DNA of 64,000 bases from Cocos nucifera (GCA_006176705.1 QRFJ01000303.1:496001-560000), one strand, 5' to 3'. Shown: positions 1 through 12,029, counted from the stretch's first letter. Translations and numbers: made by a program. Notes: generated by a model from the letters alone, not told the origin.

Positions 1-821
1 TTGCAAGTCAACTCAAATGCTTGACCATATATAATCATCAAACTATTCATGATGCATTTTATTCTTAATCAATGTTCAAGTGATGCATCTTCATAAATTT
101 TAAATTCCTAATCAATGCTTATACATGTTTTATTTTTGCTTATGCTCAAGTATTTTGTCATCATCAGAAAGAAAGAGATTGTTGCTCCAAGAATTGATTT
201 TGATGATTACAAAATATTTGAAAGGATTACTAATGATTTTGACTTAGAAAAAGATTTATTATATTTCAGAAGAAAAATTATAAATTTTATAAAGTTGGAG
301 AAAATATATTTTGGAAGTCTCAGCAACAAGCCTAAAAGATTTTTGATCTATTAGAGGTAGTTTTATAAATTTTGGATACATAATTTAAAAGAAAATCAAG
401 AAGAAAGATGACAAAGGGCAAAATTATAAATTTTATAAAATTATAGAAAATCTATTTTGAAGCCTCAAGAATAAACCTAGAAGATTTTTGATCTATTGAA
501 GGCAGTTTCATGATTTTTGGATATATATTTTAAGAGAAAATCAAGTTTTAAGAAAAGGATCGATCCTTAGATTTTTTTTGCTGAAATGGACTGATTGGCA
601 TGTTGTTTCTGTACCAAGGATCGATCCTATGATCGATCTCTACTATTTCTGCAAGTCAGAGAATAGAAACTGAGTATTTCTTGACTTCTACCACAGAGGT
701 CGATCCCTATGATGAAAAATCTCTGCAATGGCTATATTTTTATCTATTTTGACTGCATTTAATGTGCATTTAAAGCCCTCTAATAGCTCTAATCCTACTC
801 AGATTTCTCTCTAATATTTAT

Positions 822-2007
822 TGTTGAGATAAACCCTGCTCCTATCGAAGTCCAGTTCGATGCTTAGCTTAACACAATCGGTAGCCACGGAAGAGCTTCA
901 ACGGCCGAGCTCCTTCGGACTCTCAGTGATCGGGCCTTGGCCGAATCCTTTCAATCGATCGAATTTCTTAGCGGTTGCACCTCGATCGAACTCCTCAGCG
1001 GTTGCGCTTCGACCGAACTCCTTAGCGATCGAGCTCCAGTCGAACTTCCGTAGGAGTCGAACTCCTTCCAAGCTCCCCCTTCGGCCAAACTTCTCCTGAC
1101 TCTCAGCGGTCGGACCTTAGCCAAACTCCTTCAGTCGATCGAACTCCTCAGCGGTCGAACTCCTTTGGACTCCCAGCGATCGGGCCTTAACTGAACTCCT
1201 CAACGGTTGCACCTCGACCGAACTCCTCAGCAACCGAGCTCCGATCGGACTCCCACAGGAGTCGAACTCCTTCCAAGCCTCCCCTTTGGTCGAACTCCTC
1301 AGCAGCCAAACTCCAGTCGGACTCCTCCCAAACATCCCCTCGACCAGACTTCTTCAAGAGCCGAACTCCTCCCAGACACCTCCTCCGGTCGGATTCCTGG
1401 ATCCCTCCTTCAGACGGACGCCTACAGGAGCCGAAGTCCTTTCGGGCTCCTTCAGCTATTGTTCCTCCCGGGCGACCCTCTTTAGCCATATTTCTTTTGG
1501 GAGTTCGAACTCCTTTGAAATGGGTATAGGTCAAAGCTCTTCAACCCTCCATTCGGCTCCGAGTGGCTCAGTATCAGATGGCTGCAGCCGTCACCATCAG
1601 GCCGCTATAGACGATAGCGACCCGCTACTAAGCGGCGATGGCTGTCACCATCAATCCATTGCAGGCGGCACTGCAGACGGCGCCTTCCCTCAGACTGACT
1701 CCGTCGAACCTCGAGCGACCTGCTACCTGATAGCTACAGCTGTTTCCATCAGGCTCCGTCTATAAAAAGGATCCTCCAGATATGCTAATTCTAAGCTCTA
1801 AGCTCTCCTCTCCTTCTCTAAGCTCTGCGGAACTCATTTTCGAGCACTCCATTCCTATTGGCTAGAGCTGACTTGATCGTCGAAGGATCCTACCAGAGCC
1901 ACCCCCCATCGGCTCCAGACGAGACTTTATTTTGCAGGTCCCCGACGGCGACCTCATCCACCTTCCGCTCCAGTTGGATCCAACGACGACCAGTTTCTAC
2001 ACCAACA
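822..2007 (+). repeat. 5' LTR of gypsy element A
   Basis: 1186 bp, paired with 4784-6028. The U3 part (about 860-1440) is a degenerate array of 'gaactcctcagcggtcgagctcc'-like units. A TATA box (TATAAAAA, 1761-1768) lies about 240 bp before the LTR end and presumably drives the element. The end 'ccaaca' is followed at once by a primer-binding-like site. Several short ORFs run through the array on both strands and are not genes. Confidence 0.82.
1761..1768 (+). promoter_or_regulatory. TATA box of LTR promoter
   Basis: TATAAAAA in the context 'ctccgtctataaaaagga'. The same box sits at the matching place in the other LTRs of this family: 5783-5790 (+), 12786-12793 (-), 16322-16329 (-), 50817-50824 (-) and 56463-56470 (+). 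This conservation supports it as the LTR core promoter. Confidence 0.7.
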
Positions 2008-2026
2008 GATTGGTGCTAGAAGGAGG
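2008..2026 (+). other. Primer binding site-like sequence
   Basis: Directly after the 5' LTR, 'attggtgctagaaggaggg' occupies the tRNA primer site. Element B has the near-identical 'attggcactagaggaaggg' at the matching place (minus strand, ending about 16080). I did not assign the tRNA. Confidence 0.55.
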
Positions 2027-2138
2027 GCCCCGAACCTCCGAGGGTCTCTTGTTCTTAAAGGAGTGCTCGATGATGATTTCTCTCTTTTCTCTTTGGAGAT
2101 CTATCTTCTTCTCTCTAGAGTTCTTTTCTGAAGAGAAA

Positions 2139-3171
2139 ATGCCTCCCAGGAGGGCTTCGACTCGACGATCGACGGCCTCCATGCTATGTCCATCTACTTT
2201 CGTTTCAGTCTCGACAGCCCAGGTTCCACCTGAAGCCACCGTAGATGTGGAGCAGTTCAACCCGCTGGTCCAGCAGGTTCGTGGCCCCATCGAGATGATG
2301 CAAGTCATGCGACAAAGCTTTCAGTGGAGGCTTTACCAGCAAACCCACCATGAGGATGCCAGAAATTGGCCTTAAGGAAGAGCATTTGGCCTGGCATACC
2401 AATCACCCTTAGGGAGAAAAAATAGAGAGCAGAAGTTCTTCCCTAGAAGGCTTCACAGGAGGCGAAATGAAGTCCGGCCGCATTCACGACCTCCCCAGCG
2501 CAATCAAGGCCGAACTCTCCTTCGAGCTCATCATCAAGGAACCCCCACAAAGGGGTATGAAGTTCTCCCATAGAAGGTTTCATAGGAGGACGGAATGAAG
2601 TTCGATGTGAGCGAGGCCGCGAACTCTCCCTCGAGCTCGTTATCAAGGAAGCCCCGATGAAGGTTTCACTGGAGGGGAATGAAGTTCGGCATGAGTGAGG
2701 CCATCGAACTCACCCTCGAGCTCGCCATCAAGAAAGCCTCGACAAAAGGGGCATGAAGTTCTTCCGCAGGTTTCATAAAAGAATGGAATGAAGTTCGGCC
2801 GCACTTACGATCTCTCCAATGCAAGTAAGGCCCGAACTCCTCAAGCTCACCACCAAGGAAGCCCCGATAAAAGGACGCGAAGAAATCCTCCTCCTAAAAG
2901 GTTCCGTGACTATGCCTCCCGTAATGCTCCTCGAACTCAAATCTTACGAAAGTTAAAAATCAGCTACCAAGATCAGAAGGGATTACGATCTCCCCTAAAC
3001 AAATACGATCGGAGCAAGTACTGCCTCTATCATCATGATCATGGCTACGATACTGAGAAATGCATTCAGCTCCGAGACGAAATTGAGGCGCTCATCAAAA
3101 AGAGGCAACTAGGTAAATTTCTTCGATGCCAGCTTGAAGCAGGAGAAGATCGGCCAAGGACGTTGTCGTAG
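2139..3171 (+). pseudogene. Broken gypsy gag of element A
   Basis: Begins MPPRRASTRRST at 2139, like the MPPKKATTQRST start in element B. Its N-terminal frame stops at 2375. About 2440-2880 is filled by a tandem array where the gag core domain would be expected. Reading frame returns at 2788-3171 with a nucleocapsid-like motif (KYCLYHHDHGYDTEKC, then IQLRDEIEALIK), typical of Tat-like gypsy gag. No full gag can be translated. Confidence 0.72.
2440..2885 (+). repeat. Tandem array inside gag of element A
   Basis: About four degenerate units of 100-120 bp. Each holds 'gaatgaagttcggc', 'gaactctccctcgagctc' and 'atcaaggaagccccga'. The array replaces part of the gag coding region. Confidence 0.7.
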
Positions 3172-3179
3172 CTAGAAAT

Positions 3180-3480
3180 GATAAGGAGGTCGGCCACCTC
3201 ATGGCGTTATCAACGTTATCCCTGGGAGGAGCTTGGTACTTCGGTGATTCATCATCTCTCAGCGTCAAAGCCAAGAGAAGCTTGCTCCAAATTGAGAAGG
3301 CCAGCGTGAGATAGAGGAGGTCATCTGGCCTGGGACTTACTGCTCGAGGAAACTCGGAGGAACAATGCCACCACGACCCTGAAATGGGGATGTGCTGTTA
3401 GTAACTTTTCCTCGGTAAAATTTTTTTCTTTCAATAACATTATTTCTGGGTGCAAAAATTATGTGATGACAGAAAAAAAA
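3180..3480 (+). other. Interior of element A after gag, no gene
   Basis: Non-coding sequence between the end of gag and the 115-bp array. Its right part ('gtgcaaaaattatgtgatgacag', 3451-3473) matches the reverse complement near 53330 in the intron composite, where it lies between the integrase end and the same array. This suggests a deletion removed the whole pol from element A. Confidence 0.55.
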
Positions 3481-4380
3481 ATGAGCGAAAGTGGCCCATT
3501 AGGAATAGGAGGAGAACCTCATCCTAACACGAGCAAAGTCGAAGACCTCATTCACCTTAGACGAGACGGGGGAGAGACACGGACGATGGTCCGTATGTGC
3601 CCCCATAGCCTGTTAGAAACAGAAGGAGAACCTCATCCTAACGCGAGCAAAGTCGAAGACCTCGTTCACCTTAGACAAGATGGGGGGAGAGACACAGACG
3701 ATGGTCCGTATGTGCTCCCACAGTCCGTTAGGAATAGGAGGAGAACCTCGTCTTAACGTCCGTTAGAAACAGAAGGAGAACCTCATCCTAATGAGAGCAA
3801 AGTCGAAGGCCTCGTTCACCTTAGACGAGATGGGGGAAAGACACGGACGATGGTCCGTATGTGCCCCCACAGCTCATTAGGAAATAGGAGGAGAACCTCC
3901 TCCTAACGCGAGCAAAGTTGAAGGCCTCGTTCACCTTTGATGAGATGGGAGGAGAGGCACGGACAACGGTCCGTATGTGCCTCCATAGTTCGTTAGGAAC
4001 AGGAGGAGAACCTCATCCTAACGCAAGCAAAGTCGAAGGCCTCGTTCACCTTAGACGAGATGGGGGGAGAGACACGGACGACGGTCCGTATGTGCCCCCA
4101 AAGTCATTAGAAATAGGAGGAGAATCTCATCCTAACGCAGCAAAGTCGAAGGCCTCGTTCACCATAGATGAGATGGAGATAGAGGCACAGACGATGGTCC
4201 GTATGTGCCCCCACAGTCCATTAGAAATAGGAGGAGAACCTCATCCTAATGCAAGCAAAGTCGAAGGCCTCATTCACCTTAGATGAGATTGGGGGAGAGG
4301 CACAGACGACGGTCCGTATGTGCCCCCACAGCCTATTAGGAGCAGGAGGAGAACCTCATCCTAATGCGAGCAAAGTCCAA
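3481..4380 (+). repeat. 115-bp tandem array in gypsy interior
   Basis: About eight copies of a roughly 115-bp unit with the core 'gcaaagtcgaaggcctcgtt' and 'gacgatggtccgtatgtgcc'. Core starts lie near 3531, 3645, 3796, 3909, 4024, 4137, 4251 and 4367. One spacing (3645 to 3796) is longer because of a partial duplication. About four copies of the same array occur inverted at 52838-53334. ORFs across it are repeats, not genes. Confidence 0.9.
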
Positions 4381-4780
4381 GTCCGAGCTCCGAAGTCTGC
4401 AAGAGATGAGATCCATCCTGAGCGATCGAAACAACCTCGATCGAAGATAAGATCTCTTCCGAGCAGCCGAGATAATCTTGACAGAAATAAGATCTACTTC
4501 AACCTCGATCAGAGATAAGATCTCTTTCGAGCGATTGAGATGACCTCGGTAGGAGGTAAAATCCCTCCAAGGCAACCTCAACTGTTGGAGACAATATCGC
4601 CCCCGAGGAGCTCGACCTCCGACCTCGACCGTAGGAGACGAGATTTACTTCAACCTCGGCTGGAGATGAAATCTCCCCTGAGCTTCAATCAGAACCAGCA
4701 CGGAGCTCCAGAAGAGGACTTCAACAGTCGCCTTTTCTGCACTCCCTTTCTTCGAGTTTCAAACTTGGAAGTGGGGGAAC
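4381..4780 (+). repeat. Degenerate 'agatctt' array and polypurine tract
   Basis: Copies of 'gataagatctc' and 'caacctcgatc' recur over 4381-4720. They are a worn version of the array better kept at 13440-14290 and 52237-52860. The block ends in 'aagtgggggaactat', the polypurine tract just before the 3' LTR. Confidence 0.7.
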
Positions 4781-4783
4781 TAT

Positions 4784-6028
4784 TATTGAAGATAAATTTC
4801 GCTCCTACCAAAGTCCAGTTCGATGCTTAGCTTAACACAACCGATAGCCACGGAAGAGCTTTAGCGATCGAGCTCCTTCGGACTCTCAGCGGTCGGGCCT
4901 TGGCCGAATCCTTTCAGTCGATCGAATTCCTCAGCGGTTGCACCTTGACCAAACTCCTCAGCGATTGTGCTCCGATCGAACTACTTAGCGGTCGAGCTCC
5001 AGTGGAACTCTCATAGGAGTCGAACTCCTTCCAAGCTCCCCCTTCGACCGAATTTCTTCAGACTTCCAACGGCCGGGCCTTAGTTGAACTCCTTCAGCTG
5101 ATCGAACTCCTCAACGATCGAACTCCTTCGGACTTCCCACGATCGGCCTTAGTCGAACTCCTTCAGCCAGCCAAACTCCTCAGCGGCCAAGCTCCTTCGG
5201 ACTCCCAATGGTCGAGCCTTAGTCGAACTACTCAGCGGTTGCACCCTGATCGAACTCCTCAGCGGTCGAGCTTCGATCGAACTCCCATAGGAGTTGAACT
5301 CCTCCCGAGCCTCTCCTTTGACCGAACTATTCAGCAGTCGGACTCCTTTCAGACATTCCCTCGGCCAGACTTCTTCAAGAGTCAGACTCCTCTCAGACAC
5401 CTCCTCGGGTCGAATTCCTGGATCCCTCCTTCAGACAAATGCCTATGGAAGCCGAACTCCTTCCGAGCTCCTTCAACTATGGTTCCTCCCGGGCGACCCT
5501 CTCTAGCCATATTTCCTTCAGAAGTTTGAACTCCTCCGAAATGGGTACACGTCAAAGCTCTTCAACCCTCCATTCGGCTTCGAGTGGCCCAGAATCAGAT
5601 GGCTGTAGCCGTTACCATCAGTCCGCTATAGACAATAGCAACCCGCTACCAAGCGGCGATGGCTGTCACTATCAACCCATTGCAGATAGCGCTGTAGATG
5701 GTGCCTTCCCCCAGGACTGACTCCATCGAACCTCGAGCGATCCGCTATCTGACAGCTGCAACTATCTCCATCAGACTCCGTCTATAAAAAGGACCCTCCA
5801 GATATGCTAATTCTAAGCTCTAAGCTCTCCTCTCCTTCTCTAAGCTCTGCGGAACTTATTCTCGAGCACTCCATTCCTATTGGCCAGAGCTAACTTGATC
5901 GTCGGAGGGTCTTGCCAGAGCCACCCCCCATCGACTTTGAACGAAATTTTATTTTGTAGGTCTCCGATGGCAACCTCGTCCACCTCCGCTCTAGCTGGAT
6001 CTGACGACGATCAGTTTCTGCACCAACA
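4784..6028 (+). repeat. 3' LTR of gypsy element A
   Basis: 1245 bp, starting TATTGAAGATAAA and ending CAACA. It matches 822-2007 along its length, including 'agtccagttcgatgcttagc' (4812-4831) and the TATA box at 5783. It differs by many substitutions and small indels, so the insertion is old. Confidence 0.82.
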
Positions 6029-6738
6029 CTTATTAAAGATATATAGGCTCAAAAAGGAGGAAAGAAAAGAAGAGATTCAAGCATTTATTTCAGTCACAAG
6101 CAAAAAGTCCTCTTCAAGCAAAGAAGCTTTTATTTCAAGCTCACCAACTCCTTAAATGCCCATTCAAGTCTTCAACTTTTTGAGAGAAATCCAAAAAGCT
6201 TCTTTCTTTGTAGTGTAAATAGTTTTTAATATTTTATTTGCTCATTAAAGGGGCTAACTTTATATTTCATCATTATTAACACTCATAATCTATTTTATTA
6301 TTTTAATTTAAGTTTTAGGAGTTCTAAAACTTAGGAAGGTTGATCCAAATCTTGAATTAAATTGTATTGGATTGGCTTATATCTGAAAAATAAGTATTCT
6401 AGCTTGGGATGGCTAGGATCGAAGGTACCGACATTGTATTTTTGTTGAATACGTTTAATGGATTTGAATTTTCAAGTAGGAGCTTGGAGAGTGGATATAG
6501 GGGCAAGGATTGGCACCGAACCACTATAAATCTTAATTATTTATGGTGTGCTTACTTGTTCTCTATCCTTATTTTTTTATTTTCTTGCATACTTGCATCT
6601 CATTTCTATATTTTGCTTAAATCACTCACTGCATATAACTTGCATATCATCACATTATCTTTGTTATTCTAATTTAGCTTTAAAATTTTAAAAACTCAAT
6701 TCACCCCGCCCCCTCTTAGGTTGCATAGCTGGGCAATA

Positions 6739-7396
6739 GTGGCAACCCATCAGAGTTGAAAATGGATCTCTTGATGCAGCTATCTATGTGATTAAATTCT
6801 TCTATCATGAGCCCCGATATGATTAGGGTTAAGGTGAACTCGTAAAACCCAACAACCTGTCATGTGATTGAATCATTCGATCCAAGTTCGATGTGAAATC
6901 CTAATAAAAAAACTCTTTTCTATTATATCACACTGCCATAGCAATGGATTTAAGGATTCAATCTCATGATCATCATATAACTACTCCTCTACCGAGGTTG
7001 ATAGATCCCATCTTAGTGTGAACTAGTCCCTACAATGAACACGCTATAGCCAACATACACCTCAAAGTTTCGAATGGCTAGGAGATCGAGTTATGTTGTA
7101 GTCAAACTATAATACACTCAAGGTGAACTACCAATGCATCTTAGGTCTAAGAACTAGATACACCACTGCAGCTTCGAACTCAGTCATTTACAAGAAGGTT
7201 GACTTCCTTATGGCTGCTCAAGATAGTCATACTCAATGCCCCCGTTCTCTAATAAGTATCTATACTCTCACTCTTGTGTCTCCACACTGTAGACTCAAGA
7301 CTCATCTATCCTGAGGAAGCGATCATACACTAATTTTCTGGATTGATCATCATTTTTATGATGATCCTATGATCAAGAGCAATTTATGAGTTAATT
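6739..7396 (-). mobile_element. Copia-like LTR-proximal remnant
   Basis: Read on the minus strand this begins TGTTGTCATAATTAAC and ends 'ctctgatgggttgccactat'. That end resembles 60889-60920 on the + strand. No domain is readable and the edges are uncertain. Confidence 0.4.
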
Positions 7397-7649
7397 ATGA
7401 CAACACATGTCTTAAATTTTTAACTTTGAAAAATATGTTTATTATACTCATTAACTCAAAGGATGTATCATAGATACTTTAAATACACAATATGATAAAA
7501 ATAATTTTTTTTATTAATTTATAGTCAAAATTATAAAAATATTTTTAGAAGGTGTATTATAAGTGTCAGTCAATCTGACTTTTAGAGCACATATCTAATA
7601 CAAACCACTAAATAGTCTGTCTTTCATAAGAACAAGAGCTCCAGTACTG

Positions 7650-8850
7650 ATTATCATAACTCCACCTTCAGCTGCATGTTTGTACCATTTTCTATCAAGA
7701 ATACCCAAAGAGATGAGATTTTTTTCAGAATAGGGACATGCCTGACATCTATCAGTGTTCTCACAATGCCATCATACATCTTGATTCGGATTATGCCAAT
7801 TCCAGTAGTCTTGCATAGAGTATTATTTCTCATCAAGACAACTCCAATAGTAATTGGCTCATAAGTGAAAAAGAATTCTATTAAGAGTCATGTGATAAGA
7901 ACAACCAGAATCTAAAATCCAGTTATCCTCAGATCTGACAACATCAATAGATAAAACATAATCTTCAGTCTCTTCTTTTACAATACTGGCCTCAACAAAC
8001 TTCTTGATTTTTTGCTCTTTTTTGTCATCCTTTTGCTATTCATTTTTTAGCTTCCAACAGTTATCAATAACATGATCTCTCTTGCGACAATACTTGTAGA
8101 AATTATATTTGGTTCTAGATTTAGATTTAGATTTACCATAATTTTTACCAGATTGGATTCTTTTCTTGGATTGTCCTCTAACAACAAGACTTTCAAATTG
8201 TTGATTTTCTAAATTACCACCTATCATATCCCTGTCTAACATTTTTTTTTGAAAACAGAGATGATTTCACATTTTCAGTAGAAATAGAGTCTCTGCCATA
8301 TAATAGGGTCTCGCAAAAATGCTTAAAAGACAGCAGAAATGAACACAATAATAATAAGGCTTGATCTTCATATTCTATTTTTTATAAATATTTTTTAAAT
8401 CTAATAATATAGAATTAAATTCATCAAGATGTAACTTGATAGATGTACCTTCTATCATGCGCAACATGGACAGATGCTGCTTCAAATGTAGCTTAGTAAT
8501 GAGCGATTTGGTCATGTAAAGTGACTCGAGCTTTAGCCATAATCCAGTCGTTGTGTTCTCATAAATGACCCCTCACAGAACTTCATTGGACAAGTTTAAT
8601 TGAATAGTAGCGAGAGCTTTCTCATCTAGCTCCTGTTTCTCATCTGCCGACATACTGGCTGGCATCTTCTCGTTCCCAAGAAGTGGCTTCTGCAGTCCCG
8701 ATGGGTCAATAGGGCTTTCATCTTGACCTACCAAATGCCAAATTTGATGCTCCGATTGAACTTCTCGATTTCAAACTTTATAGATATCTTATATTATTAT
8801 TATTATTATTTTAAAAAAATATCTGTAGTCGAATCCAACTAACAAACCAA
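7650..8850 (-). pseudogene. Degenerate copia gag / pre-integrase
   Basis: Minus-strand translation gives pieces of a copia polyprotein in the right order. A UBN2-type gag part comes first (about 8680-8430, with KALATIQLNLSNEVL and LWLKLESLYMTKSL). Then comes a zinc-knuckle region whose cysteines are partly lost (about 8040-8110, ending DNCWKLKNE). Last is a pre-integrase piece with GIVRTLIDVRHVP (about 7750). Stops and gaps are frequent, and no integrase or RT follows. Confidence 0.75.
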
Positions 8851-8863
8851 GTTCTGATACCAA
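8851..8863 (-). other. Copia primer binding site (tRNA-Met type)
   Basis: The minus strand reads TTGGTATCAGAAC, close to the usual TGGTATCAGAGC complement of initiator tRNA-Met. It sits just inside an LTR end 'ttaaca', upstream of the copia gag remnant. Confidence 0.65.
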
Positions 8864-8865
8864 TT

Positions 8866-9450
8866 TGTTAAGATTAAGAGTAGCAAAATGCCAATATCAC
8901 GACGAACAAAGATAATTAAGAAGAATAAGAACAAAGGAGCACACCAAAATTTATGTGGTTCAGAGATAAAAAAAAAAAAAAAGAGTAAATCCATTATATA
9001 AAAATTAAGAGTATAATAAAAAAATATTCAAAATTCTAAAATCTCGTGCACCTAAATAAGTCTCTCTCCAAAATTTTTATTTTTTTTTTTTAAAAAAAAA
9101 AAAGAAAAAAAATAAAAACTTCGCATAATTTTAGAGGCCACACCAAAACTTTTGCTAAAACTAGGAAAGCCTTTTTGTCGTGTGTGCGGCAAATCTCAAA
9201 TAAAAGGTGTCCTTTTAGGACTCTAATGCCATTTGGGTGTGCGTGGTTGACCGGATCAAATTCCAATGGAATTTACTCATATATCCTTTTCAATTTATAA
9301 GTATGGAAGGTTCCAGAAAGTTGTCACGCACCATTTACCTCATTCGCTCAAAAATTTCAAGAGAGTTTTCTCCCATATCTCTTTCAAATTTTGGTCCAAA
9401 AGGATCAGAAAATTTGTCGCATTTCTCTTTTATTTTATTCAGCCAGAAGC
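8866..9450 (-). repeat. Probable copia 5' LTR remnant
   Basis: Lies just upstream (minus sense) of the primer site at 8851-8863 and ends TTAACA. It contains poly(A)/poly(T) runs near 8970 and 9080. The outer edge is a guess; no paired LTR was found. Confidence 0.4.
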
Positions 9451-10850
9451 TTCAATGATGTTTGACCTCCTTCAAATTATTCAAAAAGACTAGTATTAGG
9501 AGCAGTATTGTAGTAATTTTCTACAATTGAATACGTATGTTTCTGCCTTATTGGTGTCCCAGTTACAAGAGAATTTGCTAACCTTAAATTTTTATATGTA
9601 GTTTTTGAGAAAAAATTTAACACTAATGGTAGTTCGATGATATTTTTGTTCTGCATAATTAGTGCAAAACTTTTAGCGTGGTCATATATCGATTTACATT
9701 GCTGATGCAAAGAGTTAAAGAAAGCTTCTATTACCAGCACTATCATAATATTTTTCTGTGATCGTATATTATGGTATGCCTATTCTACCTCATTGGCTTG
9801 GAAATTGCAAGAAAGTTTGCACATTTGCTCTCTCCACAGTATTAATGCAGAAAGTAAGTTTGAGAAAACCAATAATACTAGTAGTCTTTCTAAGTTTTCT
9901 TATGAACGAAAAATGTCTACCAATGTCCTTTTTCATCTCGTTGGCGCAGATACTTAAAAGAGTTTGCTTCATGGTGCTAGCAGAGAAAGTAATAATCTCG
10001 CAATGTTATACCACTGTTCTTTTTCATCTCATTGTGCGGTTTGCTAATGCATCCTCCTTGCTTTGCTAGTGAAGAAAATTTAAAAACTTTGTTTCTTCTA
10101 TCAATATTATAAACCCCATGGATTCAATTAGTACGCATTAATTATGTTAGCCAATAGCGTAAGAAAACTAGAAAATGTAAAAATTGGAAAAATAAGAAGT
10201 ACAAAATACATTTCATAATCCAAATATAACATATTATTGAAAGATAAATCTAACAAGTAGTAACAAGAAAACAAGAATTGATGAATAGAAAGAAGGTTAT
10301 TACTCTCCAAAGGAACTGACCTACATCCATCTAATAAATGTGTAATAAGATGTGCAGATATCTATTTCATATATATATAGCGATACATATACAATATGTA
10401 CAAAAATACATATATCTCTATGTATATGCATGAGTGAAATGTATTTGTACACCTGTATGTAGAATGAAAAAAATGATAAATATTATAAATATACTAATTT
10501 ATACCCCTACAAACACTGCCCAGCTGTAGGGAGGTAAAATATGGTCCATTCCTCGTTTTGTTTTGTTGCACGCATCCAACCTCAATCCAAGCAGATCCAA
10601 CCCAATCTGATTGGATCGAATCCAATTCTATTCTATCAATCTAATTTAACCAACCTAAGTCAACCCAATCTGATCCAATTCAACCAGATTTAACCCAAAA
10701 TGACCTTAATCTGGTCCATTTCTATCTTAATTTAAATCCAATTAATCTAATCCTAGGGCAACATACATCAATGAACAGCCTAGAGAAACTACACTTGTAT
10801 TCAATTAAACCCACCATGCACCCAACGCAAGTTAGGTTAGTAGAACCACT
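9451..10850. other. AT-rich sequence without recognisable gene
   Basis: No coding domain is visible. Over 9530-10080 loosely repeated pieces occur ('ctttttcatctc', 'aagagtttgc'). Over 10560-10740 the motif 'ccaatctgatt' and its variants recur. Confidence 0.5.
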
Positions 10851-10868
10851 TGGGCTCTATTCGGCAAA

Positions 10869-10908
10869 GCTTTTGGAGGGCCAAAATACTTTCTGGCCCT
10901 CCAAAAGC
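10869..10908. repeat. Perfect 14-bp hairpin
   Basis: GCTTTTGGAGGGCC (10869-10882) and its exact complement GGCCCTCCAAAAGC (10895-10908) are separated by 12 bases. The preceding 'gggctctattcggcaaagc' resembles the ends of small plant DNA transposons, so this may be one end of a decayed element. The other end is not certain. Confidence 0.6.
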
Positions 10909-12029
10909 AAGATTAGGTGGTATAGTAGTATTTAATAAAAAATTAAATAATTATTTTAATTTTATAAAAAAGATAAATAGATCTACTTAAAAAAAATTTT
11001 CATTTTGAAGCTGGATGCATTACGTTAGTCGTTAAAAAAATATTTTTTATTTTTTAATTTTTAAAAAATTAAAATCAAAAAGTAATATTTAGTAACATCA
11101 TAAAAAACAAAAATTAAAAATTAAAAAAATTAAAATAATTATTTTATATGTAAAGCAAAAAATTTTTGTATTCCAAAACTTGCTTTTCTGCATTTTTTTT
11201 CTAAAATTTGCTTTTCCATATCTAAAATACAAAACTAAAAAGTAAAGAGTCTAAACCCTTTTTTCTCATCAAGCTCTTCACCTCTCTATCCCTTTCTCTC
11301 TTTTTTACCGAACCCTTCTCTCTTGTTTAGCTCTTCACCTCTCCATCTCCTTCTCCCTCCCTTCTTGCCCTCCATCTCCTAAATTAAAAAGATTAGATTT
11401 TGATGGATTTTTTAGGGAGATTAAGGATGGGGTTTAGATGGGTTTTTGGAGAACAGGATAGGTGTTTAGGCTTCTATTGGTTTCTGAGCATCAAGTTTAT
11501 TGTAACAACGAATTCTCTATCCAAAGATGGGTTTCTTAACACCAAGCTCATTGCTTTTTATGATTTTTGTTTTATAGCAATATAGTTACCAAATATATTT
11601 TTTTACTTTTTTATTTTTACTCAATAATAAAAATCAAAAAAATAAAAAATATTTTTAAAAAATCAAAAATCAAAAAATATAACCAAACGTATCTTAAAAG
11701 TATTTTCTGGCCAATGTCAAGAAGCTATCTAATTTAAATAAAATTTTTCTAATGGCCAAAATATCCATTAATAAATCTTATATTTACATCTTAGATTTTT
11801 TTATGGCACTCCAAAAGATAAAATCATCTTTTAACAAAGTCAAAATTTTGACCATTCAATCCAATGTAGATTGTCAGGATTAATCCATCGATAACTACTA
11901 ATAGCTAGTCATATACATGGCTGGTGTAGTAATTTTCTTGAAATCCATAATTATTTTAGTAGTGAGATGAATAGCAGAGGTGCATAATTTTGTCAAATTG
12001 AGGAGCTCATGTCGAACAGCTTTCTTTGC
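10909..12029. other. AT-rich non-coding stretch
   Basis: Long A- and T-runs with no domain. 'aaccaaacgtatctt' near 11680 could be the far end of a DNA element that starts near 10853, but the termini do not pair well. Confidence 0.35.

Larger units (their letters stand above)
822..6028 (+). mobile_element. Gypsy element A (gag-only, nested)
   Basis: A 5.2-kb LTR element inserted in the copia LTR. It starts TGTTG and ends CAACA, and is flanked by tttat (817-821) and cttat (6029-6033). The uninterrupted copia copy has cttat there, so this is a 5-bp target duplication with one later change. The 2.8-kb interior holds a broken gag and three tandem arrays. No protease, RT, RNase H or integrase is visible, so the element is non-autonomous or internally deleted. 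It is the same family as element B (12547-17162) and the composite at 50584-56693. Confidence 0.88.
1..6738 (+). mobile_element. Copia LTR split by a gypsy insertion
   Basis: The two parts, 1-821 and 6029-6738, join into one LTR that matches the reverse complement of 31625-33015. Shared features are a stretch translating to PRIDFDDYKIF, AT-rich text with 'tttggaagtctcagcaacaa', repeated GATCGATCC-type motifs, and the 3' end 'ggttgcatagct'. The left end lies outside the window. No copia coding sequence follows on the + strand after 6738, so this is a solo LTR, a 3' LTR or a truncated 5' LTR. The split point matches the uninterrupted copy, which reads 'aatacttattgaag'. Confidence 0.8.

Noticed and set aside
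3463..4518. ORFs with GGEPHPNASKVE repeats
   Set aside because: Translation of the 115-bp array; frames shift from unit to unit.
6726..6756. Possible copia primer-binding site after the LTR at 6738
   Set aside because: 'agtggcaacccatcagag' resembles TGGTATCAGAG only with a gap, and the following sequence matches the inverse of another repeat at 60889.
9477..10069. Small ORFs of 60-103 codons on both strands
   Set aside because: No domain and no splice context; AT-rich degenerate repeats explain them.
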